Counted from the stretch's first letter, positions 25,001 to 35,893 are shown. The stretch is DNA of 60,000 bases from Cryptomeria japonica (GCF_030272615.1 NC_081405.1:312648235-312708234), one strand, 5' to 3'. The notes: a model not told the origin generated them from the sequence alone. A program made the numbers and translations.

Positions 25001-26152
25001 CAGGGTTTCATCTAGGATACTTCCTTGGTTTGCAGACTAAGGAAATCTCTCTATGGCCTTAAGCAGGCCCCCAGGGCTTGGTATGCCAAGATGGAATCCT
25101 TTCTTCTCTCCGCAGGTTTCACCAGGTGTCATTCCGATCCGAATGTCTACATTTTGCGACAGGATGACTCTCACTTGATACTTGTGCTCTATGTTGATGA
25201 CTTGATCATTACAGGGAGTACTTCATCCATCATTAGCAGGGTCAAATCTGCTTTGCATGACAGATTTTCTATGACTGACTTGGGTCTTTTGCACTACTTT
25301 CTCGGGATAGAGATTTCACAGTCACCTTCCGGGATTACTCTATCGCAGCCCAAGTATGCTCTTGATCTACTTGCACGCTTTCACATGGCTGATTGTAAGC
25401 CTGCCCCGACTCCCTTTCTTTCAGGAGTCAAGCTTGAGGCTCAGTGTTCTTCTCCACTAGTTGATGCCACTTTGTATCGTCAGCTTGTGGGTAGTCTCAT
25501 CTACTTGACTCATACACGCCCTGATATTTCATTTGCAGTTGGCATGGTTTCCCACTTCATGCAGGAACCACATGAGCTTCATTGGAAACCCGCCAAATGC
25601 ATTCTACATTACATCCAGGGTACACATCACTATGGGATTCACTATGCAGCAGGCACAAGACTTCGCTTGGTTGGTTACACAGACTTCGATTGGGCTGGCG
25701 ATCTAGTTGATCGTAAGTCTACTTCTGGTTACAGTTTTCACCTTGGTTCGGGCCCCATTTGTTGGCAGAGCAAGAAGCAACATGCTATTGCTCTCTCTTC
25801 GACTGAGGCTGAGTATCGAGGCGCTGTTAACGCAGCGACTGAGACCATTTGGCTCCAACAGATTCTCACAGAGTTTGGATTCACTACTCCACGGCCGACA
25901 GTCCTATATTGTGACAATCAAAGTGCCATTGCCATCTCGAAGAACCCGGTCCAGCACCAGTGGACCAAACACATCGAGATTCATATGCACTATATCCGAG
26001 AGCTCATCCAGGAGCAGGTCATTGGTTTGCAGTATTGTTCTACAGCAGAGCAGGTTGCTGACATATTCACCAAACCTTTCACCGAGAGTAAGTTCCAGCA
26101 GTTGCGAGCTCTCTTGGGGGTACGGGATGTGTCATTAGGGGGGGTCAGCTGA
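22073..26152 (+). pseudogene. Copia gag-pol polyprotein, one in-frame stop
   Basis: One frame of about 1,360 codons from ATG 22073. Domains in order: Gag (residues about 10-200), a Gln/Ser/Lys-rich linker, a CCHC knuckle CAYCKKYGHDEHRC (from 22877), protease DSGAS (23084), GAG-pre-integrase HERFGHLNYR with CSGCSMGKH, integrase core with VHSD, RTDNGRE and NGVAERKNR, reverse transcriptase from NNTWDLV with YVDD at 25190-25201, and RNase H with TDFDWAGD, SSTEAEY and YCDNQSA. A single TAG at 25013-25015 follows MEQPQGFI in the RT; the frame continues unchanged after it. Plant copia proteins usually have one such frame. CAG to TAG is the likely origin. It could transpose only with help from another copy, or by readthrough. 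Confidence 0.93.
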
Positions 26153-26438
26153 CTTCTCCTTCCTCTCTTTTGGGGGGGACTTTTACCTCTTTGAGGTTTT
26201 GTCCTTCTTCCTTGAGATTCTTTTGTACATTCATCTCTCTTTTGGGGGGGAGTTTTTTTCCCACTGGGTTTTCTCCCTTTCTCCGTTTGTGAGAGATTGC
26301 ATTACATTGCATTGTTTTGCTTGCATTTGCATGTTGTACATGGGTACCTATCATGGCCTCGTAACCGGGACCCATCTTGCATTGCTTAGTTGCATTGTAG
26401 ACTTAAGTGCATTCCCCTAAGTTGCACTTAAGGGGGGG
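26153..26438 (+). other. Copia 3' untranslated region with G7 tracts and polypurine tract
   Basis: Runs of seven G occur near 26137, 26169 and 26244, and the tract AGGGGGGG at 26431-26438 abuts the 3' LTR as the polypurine primer for plus-strand synthesis. Confidence 0.85.
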
Positions 26439-26918
26439 TGTTGGTGTAAATAATTATTCATCATGGATATTATTACACTTACTTAAGTTTACTTAGGATA
26501 ATGCATTTCATAGTAGTTTGGATATGAGACACTTGGGTGTTTGTGTCACATTGGGATAGTGTGTGTAGGAGAAATTCCACCTCTTATGGTGTTGATCTTG
26601 TTATTACACTATCATATCCACTTATTGTGGAGTGATAATTCCACCTTCGGTGGGTGATCCACCTCATGTGGAATATTATATTATTTCTCCTACCTACCCA
26701 CACCTATTTCCTACCTACCCTTGTTTCTCATTGAGCCACTTGTCATATTTGTGTGCTCATACATCCATATGGCCTTGCCTATATAAGCAGGCCTCTATTC
26801 ATTGTATTGTTAAATCCAGTTGATCATTTTTATATTGATGAGAATACAGTTTGTTCTTGTCATTCTATTGTCTCTTTTATGCTTTTCATTGTGCCCTTGA
26901 TCTTGGCAAAATCCAACA
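26439..26918 (+). repeat. Copia 3' LTR
   Basis: 480 bp. It differs from the 5' LTR by an A/G and a C/T change only. Confidence 0.95.
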
Positions 26919-28749
26919 GATTTAATGCTGAAGGTTTTAACTTGCACTCCCCAACCATTGTTGAAATCTTTTGAGGGCTGCCAACATGTGGGAGAAGGAA
27001 GGAGGCTCTTCACCTATCAATGGTATTGTTGGAGTTTTAATTCCCTTCTCCAAACACTGCACATAAGACTGCCATTTCATTTTGCTAAAAAGCTTTTAAG
27101 CTTCTTGTTCAACTGCCACATTGGGGGAAGAGGCTGGTTCTGAATTGTCAACATACACTTGTTTGAAGTCTTAAAACTTCCCAAACTCCGCAAATCTCTT
27201 CTTTTCAACAACATAAATACCATTCCTTCATATTTTAATCATATAAACATATGATTGTGAAAATAACAATTTAACTTTGCTTGAAAAGATGCATGAAGCG
27301 ACAAGCCAGGTCGGGCCCCAAAGTGGGTTCGGCTTAAATTTTTTTTGTTTTCATGCAACTGACCTTCAGAATGCTTCGGGGACCTTACCCATACCTCTAG
27401 AATCGATCAAAATTGTTTTTGGATCATCAAACTGAAATTTACAACTTCCAGGCAATTACGCCACAATTTTCGCATTTAATCGCAAAGACGTAATTTTCAA
27501 ACCTGTCAAAACACCTTTCTGGAGCTCGCCATCTGACAGGCATGTACTCTGATATACAAGGATGACTTCTACCAAACGGTTTCTCAAGACAAGTCCCGAG
27601 TGAAGAGATATTAATTTCCGAACATGCCCAACTGGCTTTGTCGACACTGCGGACCTGATGAAGTCAATGTCTTGGCAACACATGATGCCTTTCTCAAAAA
27701 TATCAAACGACCTCTGTAGGCCCTCAAATTTTAAACATAGGTACCTTAAAGTACATATTAAATCTTTGAATTCTCAGTTCGATCACCAGACTGACAGGAT
27801 GCAAATGGTGCGCTCACCAAAACGGCTACATTAACTGATCTAACACTGGAAGTGCGGATAACTGAAAATGATGGCTAAATGAACCCTTTTGAAAACCGAT
27901 CAAACGGATTGATAAAGACTTGAAATTTGAAACATAGCTCATCATTTATACCAACATCAGCCCGGAACAAACATTCTGACATGATTCTTACTGAGGCAAC
28001 TTTTACACTTGTGCGAAATAGGGCTCCAACTAGCTGTCGAAACAGGGACTTGCCAAAACATAGAAACTGCAAATGGATTTGGCTTCAAAAACTGAGCAAA
28101 TGGATTCGTCAAGACCTAAAATTTTGTAGGATGACTCAAATTAATGCGTACAATTGAATTCGCTTTGATTTATCCATGGTGATCAACAAGGCAAAAGATG
28201 TAATCTCTCAAAGTAGGCTACTCAATAAAAACTGCATTTGTGCCTAAAATGCACTTCCAACTCACCCCTCAAACTGGGTACCTCATAAACTTATCCAAAT
28301 TGAATTCTGAAGGTTGCAGATCACTGAATAGGCCAAATGAAAGGTGTGGGACATGAATCCTGAGCCTTACCCTCTGAAAATCAATCGACTCCATTTACCC
28401 TCTTGCAAACTAGGCCATTCAAACTGACTTATTTAGGTGCCTTTCTGACATACTGAGAAATTTTTTGAAATAGGCCTACAAACTTTGACTCAATTTTAAA
28501 TACTTCCAACAGTGACTACGCTAAGTATGTCCTGAATGTATATGTGCTAAGTGTCGGGCGATGGCCGATAGTGTTTGTATGGATAAAATGGTATGGAGAT
28601 AGATAGAGGAGCCATTCTTTCACAAGAGCACCTATTTACCAGGTTTTCACCATTTGTTTTTATTGTACTTTGTTTTTTTGTTTTTTTCTAGATTTTTTGA
28701 TTTTTTTGCTTGTTTTGGCTTTTTCTGTGCACCAGGCTACTTAAGTGTA

Positions 28750-31389
28750 GTACTTCTTCAGATGGGTGCTATTAGTTGGTTCGTCGAGCACATCTCCTTC
28801 TGAAGTTGTTAGCTGAGGCACCTGATCCATAGACTGATATGATGACATAGGGACCCAACCAGTTAGGTTAGAATTTCCCTTTCTTTTCTCGATCTTGTTG
28901 ATTTCTTGGATTTTCTTTGAGGACTAGGTCACCAATTTTGAAGTTGTGAGGGATGACCTTGTGATTGTAGCTCCTGCACATGCGTTGTTGATATGCTTTG
29001 AGATGAGTGTAAGCATGCTGACATCGTTCATCTAATAGTTCAAGTTCTTGTAGTCGGTTAACTCGATACTCTTCATCTGGGATTAAACCTTTCAAAGAGA
29101 CTCTGAGAGATGGGATTTCTACCTCCAGGGGTAAAATGGCCTCTGATCCATATACCAATGAGTATGGTGTTGCTCTTGTAGGTGTGCGGATGCTGGTTCT
29201 GTATGCCCAAAGTGCTGGATTAAGTTGTACGTGCCAATCTTTGCCTGCATCATTCACTGTTTTCTTTAGGATTTTTAGTATTGTCTTGTTAGATGCTTCT
29301 GCTTGACCATTTCCCTGTGGGTAGTATGGTGTAGAGAACCGATATTGGATTTTGAATTTTTCACATAGTTCTTGTACATCTTGGTTTTTGAAAGGTCATC
29401 CATTATCTGTGATGATTGAACTTGGAATACCATATCTGCAAATCAGATAATTTAGGGTAAAAGAGACAATTTATTTCCTAGTCACTGTGGTCATGGGAAC
29501 TGCTTCTATCCATTGGGTAAAGTATTTTGTTGCAGTTATAATGAACTTGTGTCCATTTGAAGATGAAGGATGAATTTTGCCAACTAAGTCTAGTCCCCAC
29601 TAACAAAAGGGCCAGGATGTCGTGAATGGTTGCAGTTCCTGTGCTGGTGCATGTATCAGATTACCATGGATCTGGCATTTAGGACATTTCTTGGCGAAGT
29701 GATATGAGTCTTTCTCCATTGTAGGCCAGTAGTATCCCATCCTTAGAATTTTTTTAGCAAGAGTAGTACCACTCAAATGTGTGCCACAAATACCTTCGTG
29801 AAGCTCGTGTAAAGTGGAATTAGAATCATTACGATCAAGGCAATGAAGAAGAGTACCATCTAGACCTCGATGATACAAAGTATCAGCGGTAAGGGTATAA
29901 CGGGTAGCTTGCCGGATAAAGTTACGTTTTTGGTTATGGGATCGGTCAATTGGTAAGATATTGTTCTTGAGGTAGTCATTTATTGGTCCATATAACGGAG
30001 AATCTGAACCAGTCAAGGCATAGATAACATGGGATTCAGAGTGGTCATAGGCTAGGGAGAACAGTTGCTCTACCAGGAACTCGTAATGACTTTGTTGCTC
30101 TGGAATTTGTAGTAATGAAGCGACAGTAGCCATGGCATCGACTGCTTTGTTGTTCAACCTTGGTATTTGCTCAAAGGTGATGTGCACAAAATACTGTTTG
30201 AAGTCATCCACCATTCGCTTGTAGGGTAGTAGCTTGTCATCCTTTGTCTGAAGGAATTTTGCAATGGCTTCATCATTATCAAACCAATCTAGAGTTGGTT
30301 TTCCTTCTCATCCCCAATCAATCAAATGTTAGTGTACAAGGGGTAATTCATTACTCCCTTTTGTTGTAATAGATTTTGATAACATGAATAGTTGGTTATT
30401 TGAGTGACTTGGTATATTTTCATCATCTATAGGTGATCTGTGATACCTTATCATATCAATTATTCATGGGCTAGAATCATGATCAAATAGGAATTCATAG
30501 TCACAAGAATCTGTCTCACTTTCTATGTATGTTTAGGCTTCTGAGGTTGTATCACTTATCTCCTCTTGTTCTTGCCTCTAATTTTGTTGTAGATTGGCGG
30601 GTCTCCTTTGTATGGGGGTTTCCCTTCTTAAACCTAGTATAAGTCGTTGTATTATCTCTTCATCTGATTCATTGGGGGAAGCTTAAGATGTTTCCCTTGG
30701 CAAAAGTATTGACAATAACCAGGGTTTAGGCTCATTTGCTGGTGCTAAGCCTGTGTCTATTACCACATTTGCTTGTGTGGTTGTTTCAGATACTGTATTG
30801 CTTAGTGATTTCATGCTAGGTTCTTATAGAAGTTGTCTCATATCTTCACCATCTGATTCCGCACTAGGCAATGTTGGTACTTGCTTGCTTGTTTGAGATG
30901 AAGAGGGAAATACTCGTTTTGACAACTGCCTTTGAGATATGTATTCTGATGACAACCTTGGTCTATTTAGTATATCTAGTGTGTGTTGTCTTGCTTCCAT
31001 TATATATGGTACATGTTTATATCCTAACCCTTGATTCCCTGGATTGTCATTGGGTACAACGGGTTCTAATATTCCTTAGTTTTGTAATCCCAAGCCTGTG
31101 GTACCATGATACCCATATTTTTGTAGTATCTTGAACCCATTTCCATACTGATCTAAAGGTAATCTGGGTATTGTCATGTCATCTTCTTCTCTGTATACCT
31201 AGTGATTGACATCTTCATTCAGAGATTCTTCTTGTAAATCACCCCACCTAATGAAAGAGCATAAATCTGAGTATTTGACTATTTCTTTCCCTTTTTCTTG
31301 TTTCATTATTGTATTTTGAGGTTTCCCAAAAGACCTAGGAGACATAGACAACTACTTTCCGTTTGAAGTACTTGAAATAGAGTATTCTC
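28750..31389 (-). pseudogene. Tat-lineage gypsy pol of element A, RT-RNase H deleted
   Basis: Reading on minus from 31389: a linker, a G-patch-like segment (about 31146-31015, GFKILQKYGYHGTTGLGLQ), a low-complexity linker to about 30290, then directly the end of an archaeal-type RNase H (QTKDDKLLPYKRMVDDFKQ), the integrase zinc finger (CPKCQIHGN, about 29680), the integrase core with WGLDLVG, ITDNG and NGQAEASNK, and the integrase C-terminal part ending near 28760. The RT, the RNase H and most of the second RNase H, present in copy B, are missing, so a deletion joint lies near 30260-30290. Stops include TAG at about 29599 where copy B has CAG, and TGA at 29396-29398. Confidence 0.8.
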
Positions 31390-31559
31390 TGTTGGCAATC
31401 GACACTCATTGGATTCATATGTTGTCATTGATGGCAACATGGAAACATGGCAACATGGCAAATGGTAACTTGGCAACAAGATTCATAAGGAATCATACAC
31501 CGACATACACCAACATTAGGAAGCATTCATCGACATTGGAGAATCCAGGGTTACACTAG

Positions 31560-31590
<31 letters not shown>

Positions 31591-32343
31591 ATCCAGCACT
31601 TCAATTAATTCAACATCAGTCTTGGACCCAAAGGAAGTTTTATTTGTAAAATCATTTTGTAATTATTAAGGCTGACATTGTATATCTTTTGTAATGCATT
31701 GTAAGCCAACATAAGGCACATTGTTTGTGAAGGGTATATAGGTTAGTTTGTTAAGGTCATCATAAGAAGTGAGGTGATAGATTGTAATAAGGTTATAGGA
31801 GACTATGTAATGCAAAGTAAATGTATGTACATCATTTGTATATGAATGTTATTTCATGTAATGATCTGTAGATAGTTCGGAAAGCATTCTTGGAGGAGAA
31901 GAGATACCAGTAGAAGTGTTCAGGGTTTATGAACCAGTACAGAGAAGAACTATAACTGGAACTATTTTTTGGCATAGTAGATGCATTTTGTGAGTTCATT
32001 ATTATTGTTTTATTTCAACATAAGCTTGTAGTCAGTGAGACTCTTTTGTGATGAGCAGCGTGCCTTCCTGCATTTGCAGGTCCCCCATTTTATGTAATAT
32101 CTTTCATATGGCCAGTGAAATGATATTGTGGGTCACAAATCCCACCGTGGTTTTTCCTCTTTGAGGTTTTCCACGTATAAATTCTATGTGTTATGATGTT
32201 CATTTATGTGGATGGTTTATTTGCTTCAACTTATATGTTTTTTCATTTACCAATTTATATGTGTATGTTATAAAAAGGTAAAATCATATCATACCAGCAA
32301 AAAACTAATTCACCCCCCCTCTCAGTGTTCTTCGATCCCAACA
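31390..32343 (+). repeat. LTR of element C (954 bp)
   Basis: Begins TGTTGGCAATC and ends CGATCCCAACA, perfect six-base inverted ends, followed two bases later by a tRNA-iMet primer site. It contains a TATA-like TATATAGG near 31736 and a CACCGA hexamer repeat at about 31560-31592. No second copy of this LTR is in the window. Confidence 0.85.
31558..31593. repeat. (CACCGA)n microsatellite
   Basis: About five tandem CACCGA/CACCGACA hexamers inside LTR C. Confidence 0.9.
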
Positions 32344-32345
32344 AT

Positions 32346-32357
32346 TGGTATCAGAGC
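32346..32357 (+). promoter_or_regulatory. Primer binding site of element C (tRNA-iMet)
   Basis: TGGTATCAGAGC two bases after the LTR end. Confidence 0.93.
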
Positions 32358-32417
32358 CTGGTTCCTTAGAAGAAGTTTAATAGCTTGAGGAAGATTCTGA
32401 AACCAGAATCATTGAAC

Positions 32418-33506
32418 ATGGCTACGGAGAAACAACTTGAGATGACTCTTGAGGATTATGATGCTGAAAGGATGAAGAATTTAAAATTGCAAGATGAATT
32501 GAATTCTGCTAATGAATTCATTCTTGTCCTACAAGAAAGGTTATCATCAGCTGAAGCTAAGAGAAAGGAACTTTTGCAAAAATAGGATGATAAAGAAAAA
32601 AATGCACTTAAGGAACAATGTTTGAAACCCAGTCAAGCAAACATGCTCATGAAGAATAAAATGCAAGACCTAACTATGAGGTTATCAAAAGATATTGAGG
32701 ACATAAAGAAGAAGGAATGAAATCTTGTTATATCTCTGAAGAACAAATTTGATGAATGTGGCAGATTGACTCATGAGAATAATTTGTTGAGATCTGATTT
32801 GGTACGCTCCTGGAATAACGAACAAGAGCTTGAAAGACAAATAACTACTCTAAGAGATGATCTGACTACTGCAAGTGAGTATAAAGAAAAATTCAGGATT
32901 AGTGTTGCACATTTGGATGACTTATTGAAAAGACAAAGGCAAAATGATGATTCAAGAGGGCTTGGATTTGTACAAGGTGAAAGCTCCGATACTGCAAATG
33001 AAGATCAGACAACCGGTATGCAGAACACATCAAACCAGAGGAAACCGGTAAGGCAATCTAATGCTTATAAATTCAATGGTAGATGCTTTGTTTGTAATAA
33101 ATTTGGGCATATGGCTAAACAATGTAGAAATAGAGAAAATCAAAACTACAATTCTATTCCTGATCAATATACAAATTGCAAGAAATATGGTCATAAATTT
33201 GAAGATTGCATAATGAATATCAAATGTCATGCATGTGGGAAGTTTGGTCATTTGGCTAATCAATGTAGGTCAAGGAATGACATCGGATATGTTAAAGCAA
33301 TTCAAAAGAACAATGTTACATGTTATGCATGCAACAAAATAGGTCATATTGCTAAGTACTGCAGAAGCAAGACTCAATGGGTTAGCAATGATAAAGCAAA
33401 TGAGAAAGGAAAGAAGAAGGTAGATGAAATACAACAAGATCACACCAAGAGATGGGTTAGAAATTTTAAAGAACCAAGTGGAGAAGGATCTACACTGGTA
33501 GAATAG
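32418..33506 (+). pseudogene. Gag-like coiled-coil/zinc-knuckle protein of element C
   Basis: ATG 32418 starts MATEKQLEMTLEDY and a long Glu/Lys/Leu-rich coiled coil. One frame continues through stops at 32583-32585 (TAG) and 32718-32720 (TGA) to TAG at 33504. The C-terminal half carries CCHC knuckles CFVCNKFGHMAKQC, CHACGKFGHLANQC and CYACNKIGHIAKYC, and one that lacks its first Cys (NCKKYGHKFEDC). This is the nucleocapsid half of a retrotransposon Gag. The usual N-terminal Gag domain is not seen after the primer site, so the protein may be a shortened form. Both stops are one C-to-T change from CAG and CGA. Confidence 0.8.
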
Positions 33507-33894
33507 AGCATTCCTACACCGACAGGAAATTCCACCGGTAACTGAGGCATATGTCTTAGGGGTTTGAAAATCTATTAAAAATATTGCATATTCCCTAGAG
33601 GAGATTTGAAGAGATCTAGAGAGTTATCTTAATCATTAATGAAGGTTTACCCAACATCCGGCAGGGTACATCGCGAAGCATTTATGACAATGAAGGATTA
33701 GGGTTTACTCGTTGATAAAAAGAGGAAAGTGAATTCATTTTTACTCACCCAACATTCAAGCAATCCATAGCAAAGCAAACACAAATCTCAGGTGATTAAG
33801 AGTGAGCAAAGGCATTCTGAAAGGATTTCCAACAATCATCTAAGAAGCAATCAAATCTTCTCATCGACGATCATTTTTTAGATATTTCTTTGAA

Positions 33895-35893
33895 ATGGTA
33901 TCCAGATCATCTGCTCCTACTTTCATTCCAAATCCCACCCTTATTGAAATTAAGGATAGGCTGAGACTCGTTTTCAAGTAAGTTCCCCAAATAACTAAGA
34001 AAGAAGACTTTGCAGGCGTATTGTCTAGGGTTCCTGATGACGTGATGTATGTTGAAGATGTAAGGGCATATATTCACTACACCTTAGAGGATATAGGTAC
34101 AAAAGAGACAAAGGGAATGTATCAATCTGTGATACTGGGAAGCTCTAGAACAATCAAGCTGGAATATAAGATCATCGAGGATCTAGGGTTAACTGGTATC
34201 CTGTACATGCCGGAATTCAAAGATGAGGTGATCAAATATGTTCTGAGTAGGGTTCACGACGAGTTCATCTGGCTGGATCGGCCCTACATGATCAGAAAGG
34301 AAGCAATTCAAGCAATCATCGACTCACCCAAAGTCGGATAAGAACCTGGCAAGAAAATTTCCACCACTGCGGTTGAGAAGCTCATCGGTGTAACCCATGA
34401 TGGAAGATCTATGAGGGTCAGCACCATCAAAGACACTGATGTGAAATTTGTCAGCATTATAATCAGTTATAAGGTAACTCAATCTAGTTGACTGAACTCT
34501 GTTGGCAGTTCCTACATCCATGCTGCACACCAAATGCTAAGGAATAATGGAAAATATGACTTATGTGAATGGTTGAGAAGTGAACTAATGCTGAATCTTG
34601 GAAAGATTAAGAGTGTTAAGAAATGAACTTTTAGGTTTGTAAATCTCATTGTTTGTTTAATGCTTTACTTCATAAATGAGCTACCTGGTCTAGGGAAGAA
34701 GCATTGGGCTCATGACATATCGGTAGGTATGCAAATCAAGGAAGCAATCACTAGTCTTGGTACCAATAGGGATGAAAAGCTTTGGGGATATTTCAAAACA
34801 TTTTAGGAAAATATGAGACAGAGGGAAAGAATATCAAAGCATATTGTGGAGAAGTACTCTACTGATATGTGTTTTATGGTGAAGACTAATGAAACTCTTA
34901 TGGAGGCTATAGAACCAAGGACCATATGGGTCACTGAGCTTGGATATGAAGTGGATGATAGAATTTTTTAAATTTATACAAAAATGCTGCTTGAAGCTGT
35001 TGACGAAAAGGCTCTTGAAGTCAAGATTGGGTTTGACAGGAAAAGAAGAGAGAAGAAAATTGATAAGATGTCTGGATTTTGTACAAAATGTAATCCATAA
35101 GATAGACACTGAATTGGGTTCTAGATCCAAACTGGCAAAGGAACCGGCAATGGTTAGTGCTCCTGAGGCAAAGAGGCCTGGAACTTTCATTTCTTCTATT
35201 ACTTCTAACTCCAATCTAGAGGATAATGAACCTCTAGCATTCATAAGGGTACAAAGAAAGAAAGTTGACCAGCCTTCGGTAGAGGAGAAGAAGGTGGAGC
35301 CAAGGAGGAAGCTTGTGAGAAAAGTAACAAAACCTACTGCACCCCCATCTCCGGCAAGGAAACCTATTCAGAAGAGGAAACCAGTCACATCCACTCTGAC
35401 AACCCACAACAAGAACAAGAAGAGTGATGATGCTACTGAATCTGGTAAGGCTTCAATGACTTGTGCTAAATTGATTGATGAAATAACCAAGGATGTAATT
35501 TTGAAGAATGTATCCATTTATTGTGAAGATTTATAGGATAATGAGCAAAATGAGATTGAAGAGGCAATTTTGTTACACATAGATATATATAAGAAAGCCT
35601 TAGTACAAACTTTGAAGGAAATTCCTCTATCACTGTAAAATAAATTAGATGCTAGAAGACTTGATGCAGTCAAGAGGGATAGAGAAATTAAGGAAGTAGA
35701 ACTTTTGGGTATGTGTGGTTCAATAAACAATGAGGAAATGAAACAATGCATTGATGTTGCAAACATAATAATTTTTAGTAGTAAACCCCGACAAATAAGC
35801 CTAATGATGGGTAGGGTAAACAAGGTAGTAAATGAGACCAAACATGGTTGGACCAAATTCTTCCAAAAGAATCCTAATTTTCTCACCTCCTAA
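33895..35893 (+). pseudogene. Second ORF of element C, unknown function (broken)
   Basis: ATG 33895 opens a frame that reads through stops at 33979 (TAA) and 34339 (TAA) and others to about 34960. It then shifts by one base to a 198-codon open stretch (34940-35536) rich in Lys, Pro and Ser with KPTAPPSPARKPIQKRKP, and continues to 35893. The N-terminal part (SRVPDDVMYVEDVRAYIHYT, RPYMIRKEAIQAI) looks like a folded domain. I recognise no retroviral enzyme motif in it. Its place after the Gag frame and before the truncation makes it an element gene. Pol may have been lost in the truncation near 35930. Confidence 0.55.

Larger units (their letters stand above)
19957..26918 (+). mobile_element. 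Young full-length Ty1/copia retrotransposon (6,962 bp)
   Basis: 480-bp LTRs at 19957-20436 and 26439-26918 start TGTTGG and end CCAACA and differ at two positions by eye. An initiator-Met primer site abuts the 5' LTR, a single long gag-pol frame is present in the domain order protease-integrase-RT-RNase H, a polypurine tract abuts the 3' LTR, and a perfect 5-bp target duplication flanks it. It is inserted in LTR3 of the tandem element and is the youngest insertion in the window. Confidence 0.97.
3818..28511 (-). mobile_element. Three-LTR tandem gag-only retrotransposon (LARD-like), host of the copia insertion
   Basis: Structure is LTR1 (3818-8066), internal 1 (8067-10596), LTR2 (10597-14924), internal 2 (14925-17447), LTR3 (17448-28511, split by copia). 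The LTRs begin TGTTGTTCACC on plus. LTR3 ends CCAACA; LTR1 and LTR2 end CCAATA, a one-base change. On minus a tRNA-Arg-like primer site follows each LTR after four bases. The outer flanks are GTGAT (3813-3817) and GTGAC (28512-28516), a 5-bp target duplication with one change. LTRs longer than the interior, with no pol, fit the non-autonomous LARD class. The tandem form most likely arose by recombination between LTRs of two copies. Confidence 0.85.
17448..28511 (-). repeat. LTR3 of tandem element, split by copia (5' LTR in element sense)
   Basis: 17448-19956 and 26919-28511 together give about 4.1 kb colinear with LTR1. The right end CTTCCAACA keeps the expected CA and pairs with the TGTTG start. 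A 167-bp deletion at about 18430 (equivalent to 4801-4967 of LTR1) removed the palindromic TATA-like site. No internal region follows to its right. Confidence 0.85.
1..31389 (-). mobile_element. Tat-lineage Ty3/gypsy element A with antisense PMD gene (interrupted)
   Basis: Two separated pieces (1-3817 and 28512-31389) form one minus-strand element. The right piece encodes a G-patch region and integrase on minus. The left piece carries a plant mobile domain frame on plus, convergent with pol. Joining them across the inserted DNA gives a sequence closely matching the uninterrupted stretch at about 54187-54225 in copy B, which proves they were contiguous. No LTR of this element is in the window: its 3' LTR would lie left of base 1 and its 5' end is cut at 31390 by LTR C. 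The lineage call rests on the G-patch, the archaeal-type RNase H remnant and the antisense extra ORF, all known from Tat/Ogre/Retand elements. Confidence 0.75.

Noticed and set aside
30871-31134. Plus-strand 87-codon ORF with hydrophobic segments
   Set aside because: It is antisense to the G-patch/linker part of the element A pol, whose minus-strand reading explains the region.
31558-31593. Hexamer CACCGA run as a possible CRISPR-like or coding repeat
   Set aside because: Simple microsatellite inside an LTR, with no spacers and no reading frame of interest.
33976-33984. AAGTAAGT as a splice donor in the element C second ORF
   Set aside because: The reading frame resumes immediately after the TAA with sensible protein sequence, so a nonsense change is simpler than an intron.
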